Part shown: positions 20,241 through 30,400 of the stretch, in pieces
How positions within the stretch are numbered: position 1 is the first letter of the stretch
Layout: the number at the start of each line of letters is the position of its first letter
Assembly: GCA_949358305.1 (NCBI GenBank)
Contig: OX442314.1
Location: forward strand, 59,157,369 to 59,221,368
DNA length: 64,000 nt
Direction of reading: 5' to 3'
Source of the DNA: Strigamia acuminata
Taxonomy: Eukaryota; Arthropoda; Chilopoda; Geophilomorpha; Linotaeniidae
The notes under the pieces: model-generated
What the model saw: the letters and a program-made list of their open reading frames with translations, nothing else
Databases searched by the model: none
Told to the model about the DNA's origin: nothing
Position numbers and translations under genes: made by a program

Positions 20241-20700
20241 GTATTCTGAACCGCCTCCTTGCGAGAGTGCTTTTATCCAAAACGTTCCGAAGAACTTGAA
20301 ACAGCAGGACGAAAGATACAGTCCCATGCTTTATGGGCTGTGGTCCCATTGTGTCAAACAATGATTGACATTTCCACGGAAGCGAAAATGTTTCAGCAAG
20401 TATCCGACGTGCTTGTCATTTTTGGGCGGCACAAACGTCCAGATCAATCGGAAGCGCAAGGTTGATTTGCAACAAATGATGGCTAAACACATCAAACCCT
20501 TATTTTAGACCAGGAGTCTTTTCCATGCGACCTGTTTAGACAGAATGTTCAGAAACGCGTAGATGACCTCGAGACTTCGGCCAAATACATGGCGAAAGTC
20601 ACAGAAAAGAAGAGATCCGAACGCAAGAGCTTTGGACAACTTTATTGGATCGTTCAAAAGAGGATCCTAAAAAACAGTACGGTGGAGGTAAAAATATAAA
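20241..20700 (+). pseudogene. Degenerate DIRS-like Gag-like fragment
   Basis: In one frame it reads LGGTNVQINRKRKVDLQQ, then CDLFRQNVQKRVDDLETSAKYMAKV, with several stops. This aligns to the Gag-like part of the 13729-16764 ORF (LGAANMKITRARKLELMD ... HQLEEIEKVSNMSKKL). It is a second, older relative of that element on the opposite strand. Confidence 0.6.
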
Positions 20701-21639
20701 AGAAAAGGATATTTTAAATCCTTCATCTGTTTGTCTTTCCAGGCAAGAAAGTGCCCACATTAAAATTTTGCTTAACAATAATTTACGTATTCCTTTTACG
20801 CCTGGTGGTCTGGTCGCAAAGATTTAAAATTGAGCACAAATTTCTTCCGATAAGTGGCTTTTGAGCACTTTAAAAGGAATAACTTTTGATTTCATTATAA
20901 GGTAAGGCTAGTGCCGGATCCAATCACAGGTCAAGAATTGTCCTATGCTTAGAGCCTGGAATTTCCTGGTTTCAAACATAGCCCTGACTGCCATTCTGCG
21001 CTAGAAAATCTTACCCACGTGCAATGATAATAATTAACGCCATTTCAAGCTATACTCAACTTCAGCATGGTTTCTTCAAAGCTTCTTTTGTGTTAAAATT
21101 GGCTGTCAGTTTATTAGTGGCCAAGTTCAAAGTTAAGGACATGGATTGAATCCACTGGCCCAGTATTATAGTATTTGTTAGCAGGATGGTAAGGACGAAC
21201 TGCCACAACAAAACGTGGAATGGCATTACAGACGGAAAATCCGTAAAGCCGCAACATCACAGTATTGTCAAATGCACCAAGCTGGCGATGACCAGAGCTC
21301 TGAAAAAAGTTGGTCCGAGTATTTCCGGAAAACACCAGAATAGTGACGCTGAAAAAAGGGACGTCACTCTTTTTAGCGCAATTTTGATTCGTTTCATCAT
21401 CGCTGAAATTAGCGACGCCTAATAAGAGCGACGCCGTGGAAGTGCGTCGCACGTATAAGCGACGTTACAAAATAGCGACGCTATATTTGTAACGTCGCTC
21501 GAAGGTGCGTCGCTGTACACATAGTATATAAGCAGGGACCATTCACCACAATTACAACAACTGCAGCGATGGAGGAGCATTTGGAAATGACCACCACACA
21601 AAAAGGCAAATCCAAGTTGTGTTTACTTGGTTCATTGCC
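20701..21639. other. Unassigned spacer with a GCGACG-rich patch
   Basis: No gene. 21340-21520 is dense in GCGACG/CGTCGC hexamers and short inverted motifs; a mirror set lies at 22070-22125 (CGTCGCTCTTTTTAGC). They could be the terminal regions of the MULE remnant between them. Confidence 0.4.
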
Positions 21640-22017
21640 AGGTCGACCATCCATGTCCTCGACAGAAGGCACCGAACTGGCATTCGTACTCCACCAATGT
21701 TTCCTCCTACAGTGTAGAGCAATCACCATGTGTACAACACACAACAGCCACGAACTACAAACAATGTAGAGTCCTGGCACTCAAGGTTTAATCGAGTTAT
21801 TGGTGCAAGCCATGTGGGGTTGTACACAATGTTCGTGGCACTGCAGAGGGAGCAAGCAGACACAAAGGATACGTATGCAGCCATCGCACGTGGGGTCAGA
21901 AACCCCACAACTAGTCGCATAAACTGCTTGCGTGAGGAGCAGATCCGGCCGCTGATGGACGATAGGGGCAACACAGATGTGTTGGATTTCTTATGCTCCA
22001 TGGCCCTCAACCACTGA
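21640..22017 (+). pseudogene. MULE (Mutator-like) transposase C-terminal fragment
   Basis: The frame reads TPPMFPPTV, then a TAG where MULE proteins usually have Trp, then PRTTNNVESWHSRFNRVIG, matching the FP-x-x-x-W and RTNN-x-x-E-x-WH-x-x-(F/L)N signature of FLYWCH-associated MULE transposases. The frame ends with a TGA after MALNH. No catalytic core is present. Confidence 0.65.
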
Positions 22018-22129
22018 CTATCTTAATCATCAATCTTAATCATTTCATTATTCATTATTCATTTCCTGCGTCGCTCTTTCTAGTGATCGCTCTTTTCAGC
22101 GATCACTCTTTTCAGCGTCGCTCTTTTTA

Positions 22130-22720
22130 GCCATCCATCTCATCTTCTCTTATTATTTTTCAGGTAAGTTTAATTTTTTCTTTCTCCACTTTTTTTTGCC
22201 TCCATCACCATGTTCCTCAGGGTGATCAAATCCAAGACCTCAATTGCAAAATATAGACTTTGTCTCACATCCTCCAGTGATGACATCCAAAATCTTAACT
22301 GCACCGCTGTCACTTCGTTAGCGGCAAACTTCAAATCTTGGGACAAGGTTTTTTTTTCATTTTTTTCCTCAAAACATTGGATTAGCCATCCAGGAAATCC
22401 TCCAAATCCAATATCACCATCAAAAAGTTATTGCTCAATGAACTTCGTGTTTATTTTATTTTACAATATCTAATCTGTCAACATGTTCAATTAACAGAGA
22501 TCAAGTTATTAACAAACATGGAAATCATCGTCAATGAAGAACATACACGAAGGAAAGAAGCCATCATCGCCCGATCTATTTGATTAATTCTATTTTAGGT
22601 ATTTTTTTTTATTTTGGTAGTTTTTTCTAGTTTATTTTTTATTTTTTGGGCAATTGCGCCAAGGATTGGTGCGCCTATCCCAAAGTTGTGGGAGTTCGTA
22701 AGTGTTTTGGCGCAAGCGAA
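22130..22720 (+). repeat. R1 dispersed repeat, copy ii
   Basis: It shares with copy iii TTTTTCAGGTAAGTTTAATT, CATCACCATGTTCCTCAGGG and AAACATTGGATTAGCCATCC, and with copies i and iii the AATTGCGCCAAGGATTGGTG block. An open end reading KKPSSPDLFD then stop (22555-22584) matches copy i. Consecutive CAG/GTAAG contexts look like splice sites of a captured gene. Confidence 0.65.
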
Positions 22721-23298
22721 AAGGCATACGGTGCCTACTGTACGTCAGATGTACAGAAGAAAACAAAACCACATGCAACCTCATGATAAGCAAAACGAGA
22801 CTAGATTTCCCGAATTAGATCAATGGAATTCCGTTTCGCAGTGTATCCGTTCACATGAGTGGAACCGTTCCGTTGAACCCCATCCCCGAGCTGAAAGATT
22901 TAGCTCGGTACTTATAAATTATCGCCGCCTTGACCGAGCCAACGGTCGTTACGAGAAGCGAAACGACGGCCGAAGCACGAGTCCAATTCCGGACCGACGC
23001 GGAAGCCACATCAATCGCTAACGCTGAGCGATTATCAGCAATCCGTCAGTTTAGAACGGAATCCATTATTTTCATTACCAGTGTTTTCATTTTGATTTCC
23101 TTATTCGTTCTCATGGCATATTTTATCTTTAAGTCTTATCTTTAAGTTAAATAGGAAACATTACTGTTCTTTAAGACGAGCACAGCTCGCATTGTATTTC
23201 ATTTTAACACATTTTATTGTAAAGCGATTTCGGGCCGAAATCGCCCCATCTTTATTCCTAAAAGTGTTTATTAAATTTGAGAGTTTATTTGAGAAACT
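22721..23298. other. Flank of El-1 with a membrane-segment ORF remnant
   Basis: A plus-strand frame at 22918-23145 lacks an ATG but ends with a strongly hydrophobic run (ITSVFILISLFVLMAYFIF) and a short KSYL tail. It could be the 3' end of a decayed membrane protein or envelope-like gene. No family recognised. The hairpin GCGATTTCGGGCCGAAATCGC lies near 23226. Target duplication AACT at 23295-23298. Confidence 0.3.
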
Positions 23299-24286
23299 TG
23301 TTGTGACCCGACTGGACCGGGGTCAACGAAGAGTTTCTCTCGTGACCTCGTTTCGGGTGTAAGGGGAGCCGCAAGCGCGTCTCCCTTCCCTCAGTGCATT
23401 GACATCTAGTCAATGGACAGGCGTCTGCCCTGAGGGAGTGGGGATGGCTCGTCCACCCCACCATTGGGTGATTCCGGTCACCTGTCAACCCCGCTTTGTG
23501 CAAAGGAATGTGCCTTGCACTGAGCGGGCAGAACCAACACAACCATCAAACGAGAAACACACGTAAACCCGTCGTCCTACAAGATCAGGCCCAAGTAAAT
23601 ATACTGGGATTGACCAAGGACAAAGGACAATTTACCGTGAGTACGTTTGGTCAGTGTCAAACTCCGCAGAGTAACCTGCGAGATCAGATTACCACACTAT
23701 TTTAGCACTCCAGCTAGAAATAGTAAAAACCACTCCAGTTTAGCGAGTTGTGCAGACAAACGGTCGCACAAGCCTAAACTGCAGTAAACCAACGACGAGT
23801 GTTCCCGCCGCTGTGTGACCGCCGGGAGCCAGAAGAGTCCGCCGCTGTGTGATCGCCGGACACCACACAAAAAACCTAGACAACAGACCAGAAGTAAGAC
23901 CTTTTAGGCATTCACTCGCGCCCGACCAGCGTGAGCCCGAAGGACCGAACGAGAAACGTGAGACGAGGACGCCATTCATTGCCACGCCGGCCCAAGACGA
24001 CACCACGTTGCCACGCGGACGCCATCTTGGATCCAGAGCGCCAACAAAGGACGACCTCGACCAGTTTCCCGCCAACTTCACACACCTTACCTTTTACCTT
24101 TATTCCTGTACACATTTTATCCCTTTTAACTGTAAATTCCCATATAATAAATACATTTATTATATTTACCATTTTACATTGTTTGCCGTTTCACATTATT
24201 TGGGTAACCGCTTGAGTAAAGCGGTATTGCGAGATTAGAGAGTGATTCATACCACGTATCAGCGACAGACCGAGTTGAGCGCGACA
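23299..24286 (+). repeat. El-1 5' LTR (988 bp)
   Basis: TGTTGTGACC...GCGCGACA. AATAAA lies at 24146-24151 after a TATAATAAAT context. It contains the nested hairpin CCCTCAG/CTGAGGG enclosing CATTGAC/GTCAATG and, near the end, the hairpin ACCGCTT-GAGTA-AAGCGGT. Confidence 0.96.
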
Positions 24287-24288
24287 CG

Positions 24289-24306
24289 TGGGGGCCTGTC
24301 CAGGAT
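24289..24306 (+). promoter_or_regulatory. El-1 primer binding site
   Basis: TGGGGGCCTGTCCAGGAT, 2 nt after the LTR. It is one base different from the El-2 site (CCGGGAT) and similar to tRNA-Pro-type sites; the extra mismatch may lower priming. Confidence 0.78.
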
Positions 24307-24358
24307 CAAGTTGAATAACTGATTCTAACCTGTGATTACTTCATACCCAAAGCAAGAA

Positions 24359-27300
24359 ATGGCAGATAATACTCGAGTAACAGACTCCGACTCAGACGTT
24401 AACAAACGAGCCGGTAGTCGCAAAGGAACCGACTATCATTTGAGGTCGGGAGGTCCTTTGCCCAAGGCCTCAGCGCACGAGTCTAGGCAAAAACGCCGCA
24501 AGGCCAAGCCAGACCGACGAAGCGCTTCGGAGGCATCGCACCCGTCTCACGCCGAGACGAGGCAGCGATTAGACGAGACGGAGTGGAGTGAGGATCCGTC
24601 CCACCCCAAACCGCCGCGTCCCAATCGTGACGGCGAGACGAGCGGAAACGAGGTTTTATCCCGTAACCAATCGCCTCGTCTAACGCACGATACCGAGGTG
24701 AGCGATCCGAGAGCGACGTCTTCGATACAAAGGACGGCGTCCGACACGACAGCGAATTCAGCACTAAACACGCCAATTACGCACAGTCGACCAGCCTCGG
24801 TAATGTCTGAAGGACACAAGTCCAACTCGTCCTCTGTCAAGCGTGTTTCGAGCCAGCCTTACAGCGTCTCGGGCACCTTGATTGATGCGATGCAGTTGGC
24901 ACAAGCGGAAGGAGTGAGGTACACCCTTCCGACGGGAAAGATTACAGTGTACGAAACGTTACAAATCGTACGCGCAGCTTTAAAAGCGCACAGTGTATCC
25001 CCACAAATCACCATTGTTGAAGGTGCACACGCTCAAGAATTGGTTGATTCCGCTCAATTTGAAGCGGATGCAGAGAACGAGGCTCGACAAGCCATTCGCG
25101 AGAGACGGAGGAAGCTGGCGGAAAGAGAAGCGCAAGCTCTCGAGTACGGCAGAACCCAGCCCAATCCGACTACTCCCGAGGAGGTAGAAATAGTTGACCG
25201 AGCCCTGAGAGCACATCGATATGCTTTCCACTCGCAACAAGAAGCAGAGCGAGCATTTATGGCCAGATTGCGACGAGATGACCCGAAATCCGTTCGCAAA
25301 CCAGAGGTCAGTTCATCCGAGCTGTCCGACGAGAGCCTAGAGGGAGACCCAAAGCGCACGCCGAAGGCCAAACCCAAACCCCAGCCGGAGAGGGCAACAC
25401 CAGCTACTCCGCGCAAGAGAGATGCGTCGGCCAGAGAACAACAAACTCGGCCCCGCATGCAAGCTCTCGATTCAGCCACAAATAATGCGATAACGCGGTT
25501 AATCAACGCTAATAATGCTAGGCGAAATGAAGAGCAAGCTCTCACAAGCCAACAGCATGATAATCCGCAAGGGACTGAGTGGCAACAACCAGTGCCCATC
25601 CTTAAAGACGACGAGTCGTCAAGGAGACAATCGCATGATCGCACCTCTTCGCGAGAAGAAGGCAAACGCGATGAAAGACCGAAATATTTTCACTACGGAA
25701 ATAGTGATTCGTCGTCAGATGGACTGGAGTCAAATGCACCCAGTCATCACGATTCGGAGAGAGGTTCCGGAGAAAAACGAAGGGAAAGAGAACGCGATGA
25801 ACGCAGGGAAAGGGAACGTGACGACCGTCGTAGGGGCCGGAAAGAGTCAAACTCTTCACGGCGCAACCCGCCACGCCGCTCACCGTCTCCCGACCCCAGC
25901 TCCGACCCCTCATCCAACGACGACAGACGAAAGGATAAATCAAGTAATCGCCGGAAGAGATCCAACTCTCCACGCGATAGAGAGAAACGACGTCGATCGG
26001 AAAATAGCGACCACCGACGGGAGGAGTTTCAGGACCTTCCCCGACAAAGCGCGTTTACCGATTCGACGGGTCGGCAGTATACGATGGGAGAGCTTGGAAG
26101 AGCACTACTTGGCTCGTTAAAAGCCGAGGGAATCAATCTGAGCAAACGAAACGATCGTAATCGTAGCACTGGTGACCGCGTAAAGAAAAAATACGCTGTC
26201 TCCCGACGTGACACCATGAGTGTTACCGGGAATATTAGGTGGCAATTTTATATTCAGAACCGTTTCGACGGGTCATGGAAAGCGGGAGATCGCTTCCTTG
26301 ACGAAGTAATTCGAATTAAGACTGCCACTAAAGCCACCGTAGGAGACATGCTCACCCACGGTATTGTCGAGCTAATGACAGGCTCGGCACGTGAGTGGTA
26401 CCAAGGATTGAAAGGCGTCAATTGGGACGACTTTTTAATGAGATTCGACCTGCGCTACGGCGAGACACCCGAAGAGGTGAGCCGAAAGATGCGAGGTCTT
26501 CGCCAGATGCCTGGTGAAACCATAATGGATTACGACATTTGCGCCAGATTGTTGTTCGAAAAGGCCCCGATGGAATTTCATGCCACGGGATTCAACCTTT
26601 TCTTTCTCGGCGGTTTGTCGGAATACTCGCAACGAGTGCTACTTGAAGAAAGGGCACCGACAGGAGGCAGCTACGAAGAAATGAGCGCCTTCCTGTTCGA
26701 GAACACGATAGATATCGAGAAGAGATATTATTCCGCTTTACCAGAAGCGGAGAAAGCAGCGACCGCAAAACGTCTCAAGTTAAGTGCGGAAAGATATGGG
26801 GCGACAGATAAGATTATGCGCCCTACTGAATATCTTAGCGGTATAATGGAGCTGGCAGAAGCTAGCGTTGGTTTACAAATAAAAAATAAACTGACATCCA
26901 CGCTGCCTTCCAACCCTTTGGCCGCCCCTAAAAAGGCACCGACAGCGTCAGCCATGCAAGCGACACTGGAGGAGGTCAAGGAGGGGGAGGAAGCCGGACA
27001 AGATGCCGGAAAATCAGACGAAAAAGAAGAAAAAGACGATTATTCGACGGACGAAGAAATACGAAGCTATCGCGATACCTTATCAACGGGTTGCGATGAG
27101 GAAGGACCGCTAGTACATCTCATCCATCGAGATAGAGCGGTAGAAGAATTTCGCGCCAGGTTAAAACCAAATGCCGGCCGAATTCCGAAGTATTTTCGGA
27201 AAAATTACACGCCACCGTCGAAAGCAGACCCTGAAAAGAAAAAATCGACTGAAGCCCCAAGAGACAAATCAAATATTCGCTGTTTCAAGTGTAACCAACC

Positions 27301-27442
27301 GGGCCACTACTCCAATGAGTGCCCAAGAACAGCGAAAGAAGACGCTAAGTTTGACGCGATAATGAAGCAGATGGCAGAGATTAAACTCGCCATGGCAAAA
27401 AACGAGTCAAAAAACGAGTCAGCGCAGGCGGCGAAGAAATAA
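24359..27442 (+). CDS. gag: El-1 Gag
   Basis: 1027 codons from the ATG at 24359 (AGAAATGG context). The N-terminal third is hydrophilic and disordered-looking. A Glu/Arg/Ala helical stretch (about 215-320) is followed by an RE/RS-rich tract near 470-540 (RRERERDERRERERDDRRRGRK, then SPSPDPSSDPSS) like the C-terminal region of U1-70K or SR splicing factors. The capsid-like retrotransposon Gag region spans about 630-760 (RFDGSWKAGDRFLDEVIRI, EWYQGLKGVNWDDFL, LRYGETPEEVSRKM). One CCHC knuckle, CFKCNQPGHYSNEC, sits at about 975-988. The stop lies inside the frameshift hairpin. Confidence 0.94.
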   Translation: MADNTRVTDSDSDVNKRAGSRKGTDYHLRSGGPLPKASAHESRQKRRKAKPDRRSASEASHPSHAETRQRLDETEWSEDPSHPKPPRPNRDGETSGNEVLSRNQSPRLTHDTEVSDPRATSSIQRTASDTTANSALNTPITHSRPASVMSEGHKSNSSSVKRVSSQPYSVSGTLIDAMQLAQAEGVRYTLPTGKITVYETLQIVRAALKAHSVSPQITIVEGAHAQELVDSAQFEADAENEARQAIRERRRKLAEREAQALEYGRTQPNPTTPEEVEIVDRALRAHRYAFHSQQEAERAFMARLRRDDPKSVRKPEVSSSELSDESLEGDPKRTPKAKPKPQPERATPATPRKRDASAREQQTRPRMQALDSATNNAITRLINANNARRNEEQALTSQQHDNPQGTEWQQPVPILKDDESSRRQSHDRTSSREEGKRDERPKYFHYGNSDSSSDGLESNAPSHHDSERGSGEKRRERERDERRERERDDRRRGRKESNSSRRNPPRRSPSPDPSSDPSSNDDRRKDKSSNRRKRSNSPRDREKRRRSENSDHRREEFQDLPRQSAFTDSTGRQYTMGELGRALLGSLKAEGINLSKRNDRNRSTGDRVKKKYAVSRRDTMSVTGNIRWQFYIQNRFDGSWKAGDRFLDEVIRIKTATKATVGDMLTHGIVELMTGSAREWYQGLKGVNWDDFLMRFDLRYGETPEEVSRKMRGLRQMPGETIMDYDICARLLFEKAPMEFHATGFNLFFLGGLSEYSQRVLLEERAPTGGSYEEMSAFLFENTIDIEKRYYSALPEAEKAATAKRLKLSAERYGATDKIMRPTEYLSGIMELAEASVGLQIKNKLTSTLPSNPLAAPKKAPTASAMQATLEEVKEGEEAGQDAGKSDEKEEKDDYSTDEEIRSYRDTLSTGCDEEGPLVHLIHRDRAVEEFRARLKPNAGRIPKYFRKNYTPPSKADPEKKKSTEAPRDKSNIRCFKCNQPGHYSNECPRTAKEDAKFDAIMKQMAEIKLAMAKNESKNESAQAAKK

Positions 27443-27460
27443 TTTCTCGACCGTCTGCGC
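27397..27460 (+). promoter_or_regulatory. -1 ribosomal frameshift signal, El-1 gag-pol
   Basis: Two in-frame A AAA AAC heptamers (27397-27403 and 27409-27415), in a 12-nt direct repeat, are followed by a 6-nt spacer and a 10-bp stem GCGCAGGCGG/CCGTCTGCGC with one G-U pair (27422-27431, 27451-27460). Inner CG and AGAA/TTCT pairs extend the stem with single-A bulges. The gag TAA (27440-27442) lies in the apical part. The -1 frame is open from the heptamers into Pol. Confidence 0.88.
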
Positions 27461-27465
27461 CATTC

Positions 27466-30400
27466 ATGAAGAAAAAGGGGTTTAACAAAGGGTTCGATAA
27501 GCCGCCACCAGTCAAAGAAATGGGTAGTGACATAGCTAACGCCCAAATTCAAGACAGGGCCAACAACGCTTTGCAGGTAATTACCGCAAACGCTGAGGCT
27601 GAGGCGGAAGAACCGAACCTACTGCTTGAAGAATTACCTCAAGTAGTCGAAGACACAGAAGAATTTCGTGTTTTCATGTGCAACGTGGCGGTCGAATACA
27701 CCAACCGCCTATGCATGTTGCCCATGACAATAGAACGTGAAAAAATTATGGGACTGCTAGACTCGGGAGCAGATCGCTCGTTCGTTTCCGAAGACATAGT
27801 AGCATCATTGGGTCTCACCGATAAGATAAAAGGCGTTAATAAAAATATACGTCTAAAAACCGCCAACGGAATGGCACGTCCAAAAGGAGTTATATTATTG
27901 ACCATGGAGTGGCTCGGAGGGGTAGAACAGCACCCTTTCCTGGTCCTGCCCACATGCGACAGAATTTTTCTGTTGGGCTTAGACCTCATGGCGTCAATGG
28001 AAATACAACCAAATCCAATAACGAAATCTTGGAATTATATCAGAAATGATAAGGAAAGACCCGCAATTGTCGTGCCACCAGCTCTTGTAAAAGAAGCGGC
28101 CGACAAGACACAGTGGGAGAAAGGCCTAAACAAATTCGTTCAAGACTACGATTTTAAAGCATTCGTAACAGAATTGCAACGGGACAATGTAGTGGAAACG
28201 CTTGTCGCCGACGCCGCTTTAGAATTAAACGAAGCGGCAGCCCTACGAAGGGTCCTACTTAAATATGAGGGGATCCTGTCGAAAAAACCGGGCCGAACGA
28301 ATAGGGCTATTCACGAAATTAAATTGACGGATAATAAACCTATACGAGTTGCGTATAAGGGAATGAACCCGCAAAAACGTGAAATAGTGCAAAAAATGTG
28401 CCAAGAAATGCTAGACAGTGGCATTGTCTCCGAGGCCCAGGGAGAATACGCGACGCGAGTTGTGCTCGTGATGCGCCCGGGCTCGGACCCACGCCTATGC
28501 ATTGATTACCGCCCATTAAACGCGGTGACAGAGATAGATCCCATACAGATGCCGTCTATCGAATCCATTTTGAGAGAGCTTAGCCCCTTTTCTTGGGTTA
28601 CGACGATGGATCTGTCGAAGGGGTACTGGCAAGTTGAGATGAGGCCAGAGGATAAGATAAAAACAGCATTTTACTCGCCAATTGGACGGTTGATGTTCAA
28701 CGTCATGCCATTTGGTTTAGTGAATGCTCCCAGTACCTTTCAGAGGCTAATCGAAAGCGTATTGGGTGATATCCTGCATCAGTTTGTGTGGGCATACCTA
28801 GATGACATAGTTATTGCCTCCAAAACATTCGAAGAGCACATTGAGCACATCGACCAAGTGCTCACCCGGCTGGCAAAAGCTGGGTTACACGTGCACCCGG
28901 GTAAGAGCAAGTTCTGTCGAAAGGAGCTTGCCTTCCTGGGTTATCGCATTGGAGTCAATGGTTTAGCTATTGGCCCCGAAAAGATCGATGCGATTAATCG
29001 TTTCCCACCACCCGAGGACGTTAAAGGTGTCCAACGGTTTATGGGAATGATAAACTTCTTCGGCAGGTTGCTACCGGGTCTAGCTGAAGTGGCAGCCCCA
29101 GTTACCGACCTCCTGAAGAATGAAAACGAATTTGTATGGTCAAATGAGTGCAACATCGCATTTAATGCGATAAAGAGGATGCTGACGGAAGTCGGCGTAA
29201 TGCCTCTACCCGACCTAAACCGGCCGTTCATATTACATACGGACGCCAGCAGAGTTGGGTTGGGAGCCGCGTTGCTTCAAACACACGTGCGCGACGGAGT
29301 CGAACAAGACCTGCCGTGCATGTTTATAAGTCGCAAACTCCAAGGCGCTGAAAAAAATTACAATGCCACCGAGTTGGAGTGTTTGGCCGTTGTGTGGGCC
29401 ATAAGGAAATTCAGAGATTATCTCGAATATACCAAATTTGTGGTCCACACAGATCATCAAGCGTTACAATGGCTGATGAAATTAAAAGAGCCAGCCGGTC
29501 GACTAGCCAGATGGCAGTTAGAACTGATGGCATGCGACTTGACCATTCAATACAAGCCCGGCAAATATAACGTCGTGGCTGACGCTCTGTCACGGGCACC
29601 AGTGTCAGATCCTATCGACGCTGACGATGATGGCGAGGATGACTCCCGCATCATTTATTGCCCTACGAGTTGTCACCGTTGGGATTTAAGGAAGATGAAT
29701 GAAATTCCCACCGCGTCTCCGGCAGACGTAAAATTCTGTGGATTCTGGACGCGGTTATACCAACCAGCTGCTGACAATTACCCAAACGCAAAGAAGGAAT
29801 TTAAGCTAGAGCGGAGAATAAATGACCCGCTTCTAAGCGCCTTCCACGCTCATGTCGGCAAGCAGATGCAAAGCAATCCCCCGACAAGGGAGGAAATAAT
29901 TGTGCAACAAAAATTAGACAAAAAATGTCAGGACAGAGCTAGATTCGTACTGACAGGAAAATATCCGCCCAATCTGACCAGAAGGCAGAAGCGTCGTTAT
30001 GCGCACGAATCCATAGATTACCTATTGGATGACGGCCTTTTGGTGAAGCATCACCCAAATCACCAAGATGACTTGAGTGAATCGGACACCGCAGTAAAGG
30101 TAGTAATACCTGCTTCCTTAATCGGTCGCGTGCTGTGGTTGTTACACGGGCACCCGCTTGCGAGCCATGCGGGAGTAAGCAGAACACTCTATCGTGCTAC
30201 ACAGCTTTTTCACTGGACAGGGATGAAAAAAGATATTGCTCTTTTTGTCCACCAATGTCAGCGATGTCAAGCGTGCAAGCCGAGGAGAAAATCACCATTC
30301 GAAACTATTTTCTTAGGGCCTTACGCGCCTTTTGATTGTTTAAGTGTCGATGTGATGGGCCCAAAACCCGTTACGGGAAATAAAAATGCGTACATTATCG

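Noticed and set aside
23285-23542. Antisense open frame of about 85-100 codons present in all four LTRs
   Set aside because: Its conservation follows from LTR identity; the ends vary with flanking sequence, there is no homology and the frame is Cys/His-poor in any recognisable pattern.
25515-26120. 201-codon frame overlapping gag, also at 52556-53161
   Set aside because: Out-of-frame shadow of the Arg/Glu-rich Gag tract; no independent evidence.
27466-27468. Pol initiating at its own ATG
   Set aside because: The Pol frame is open upstream through the frameshift heptamers, and a strong frameshift signal explains expression better; the ATG codon is kept only as a coordinate.
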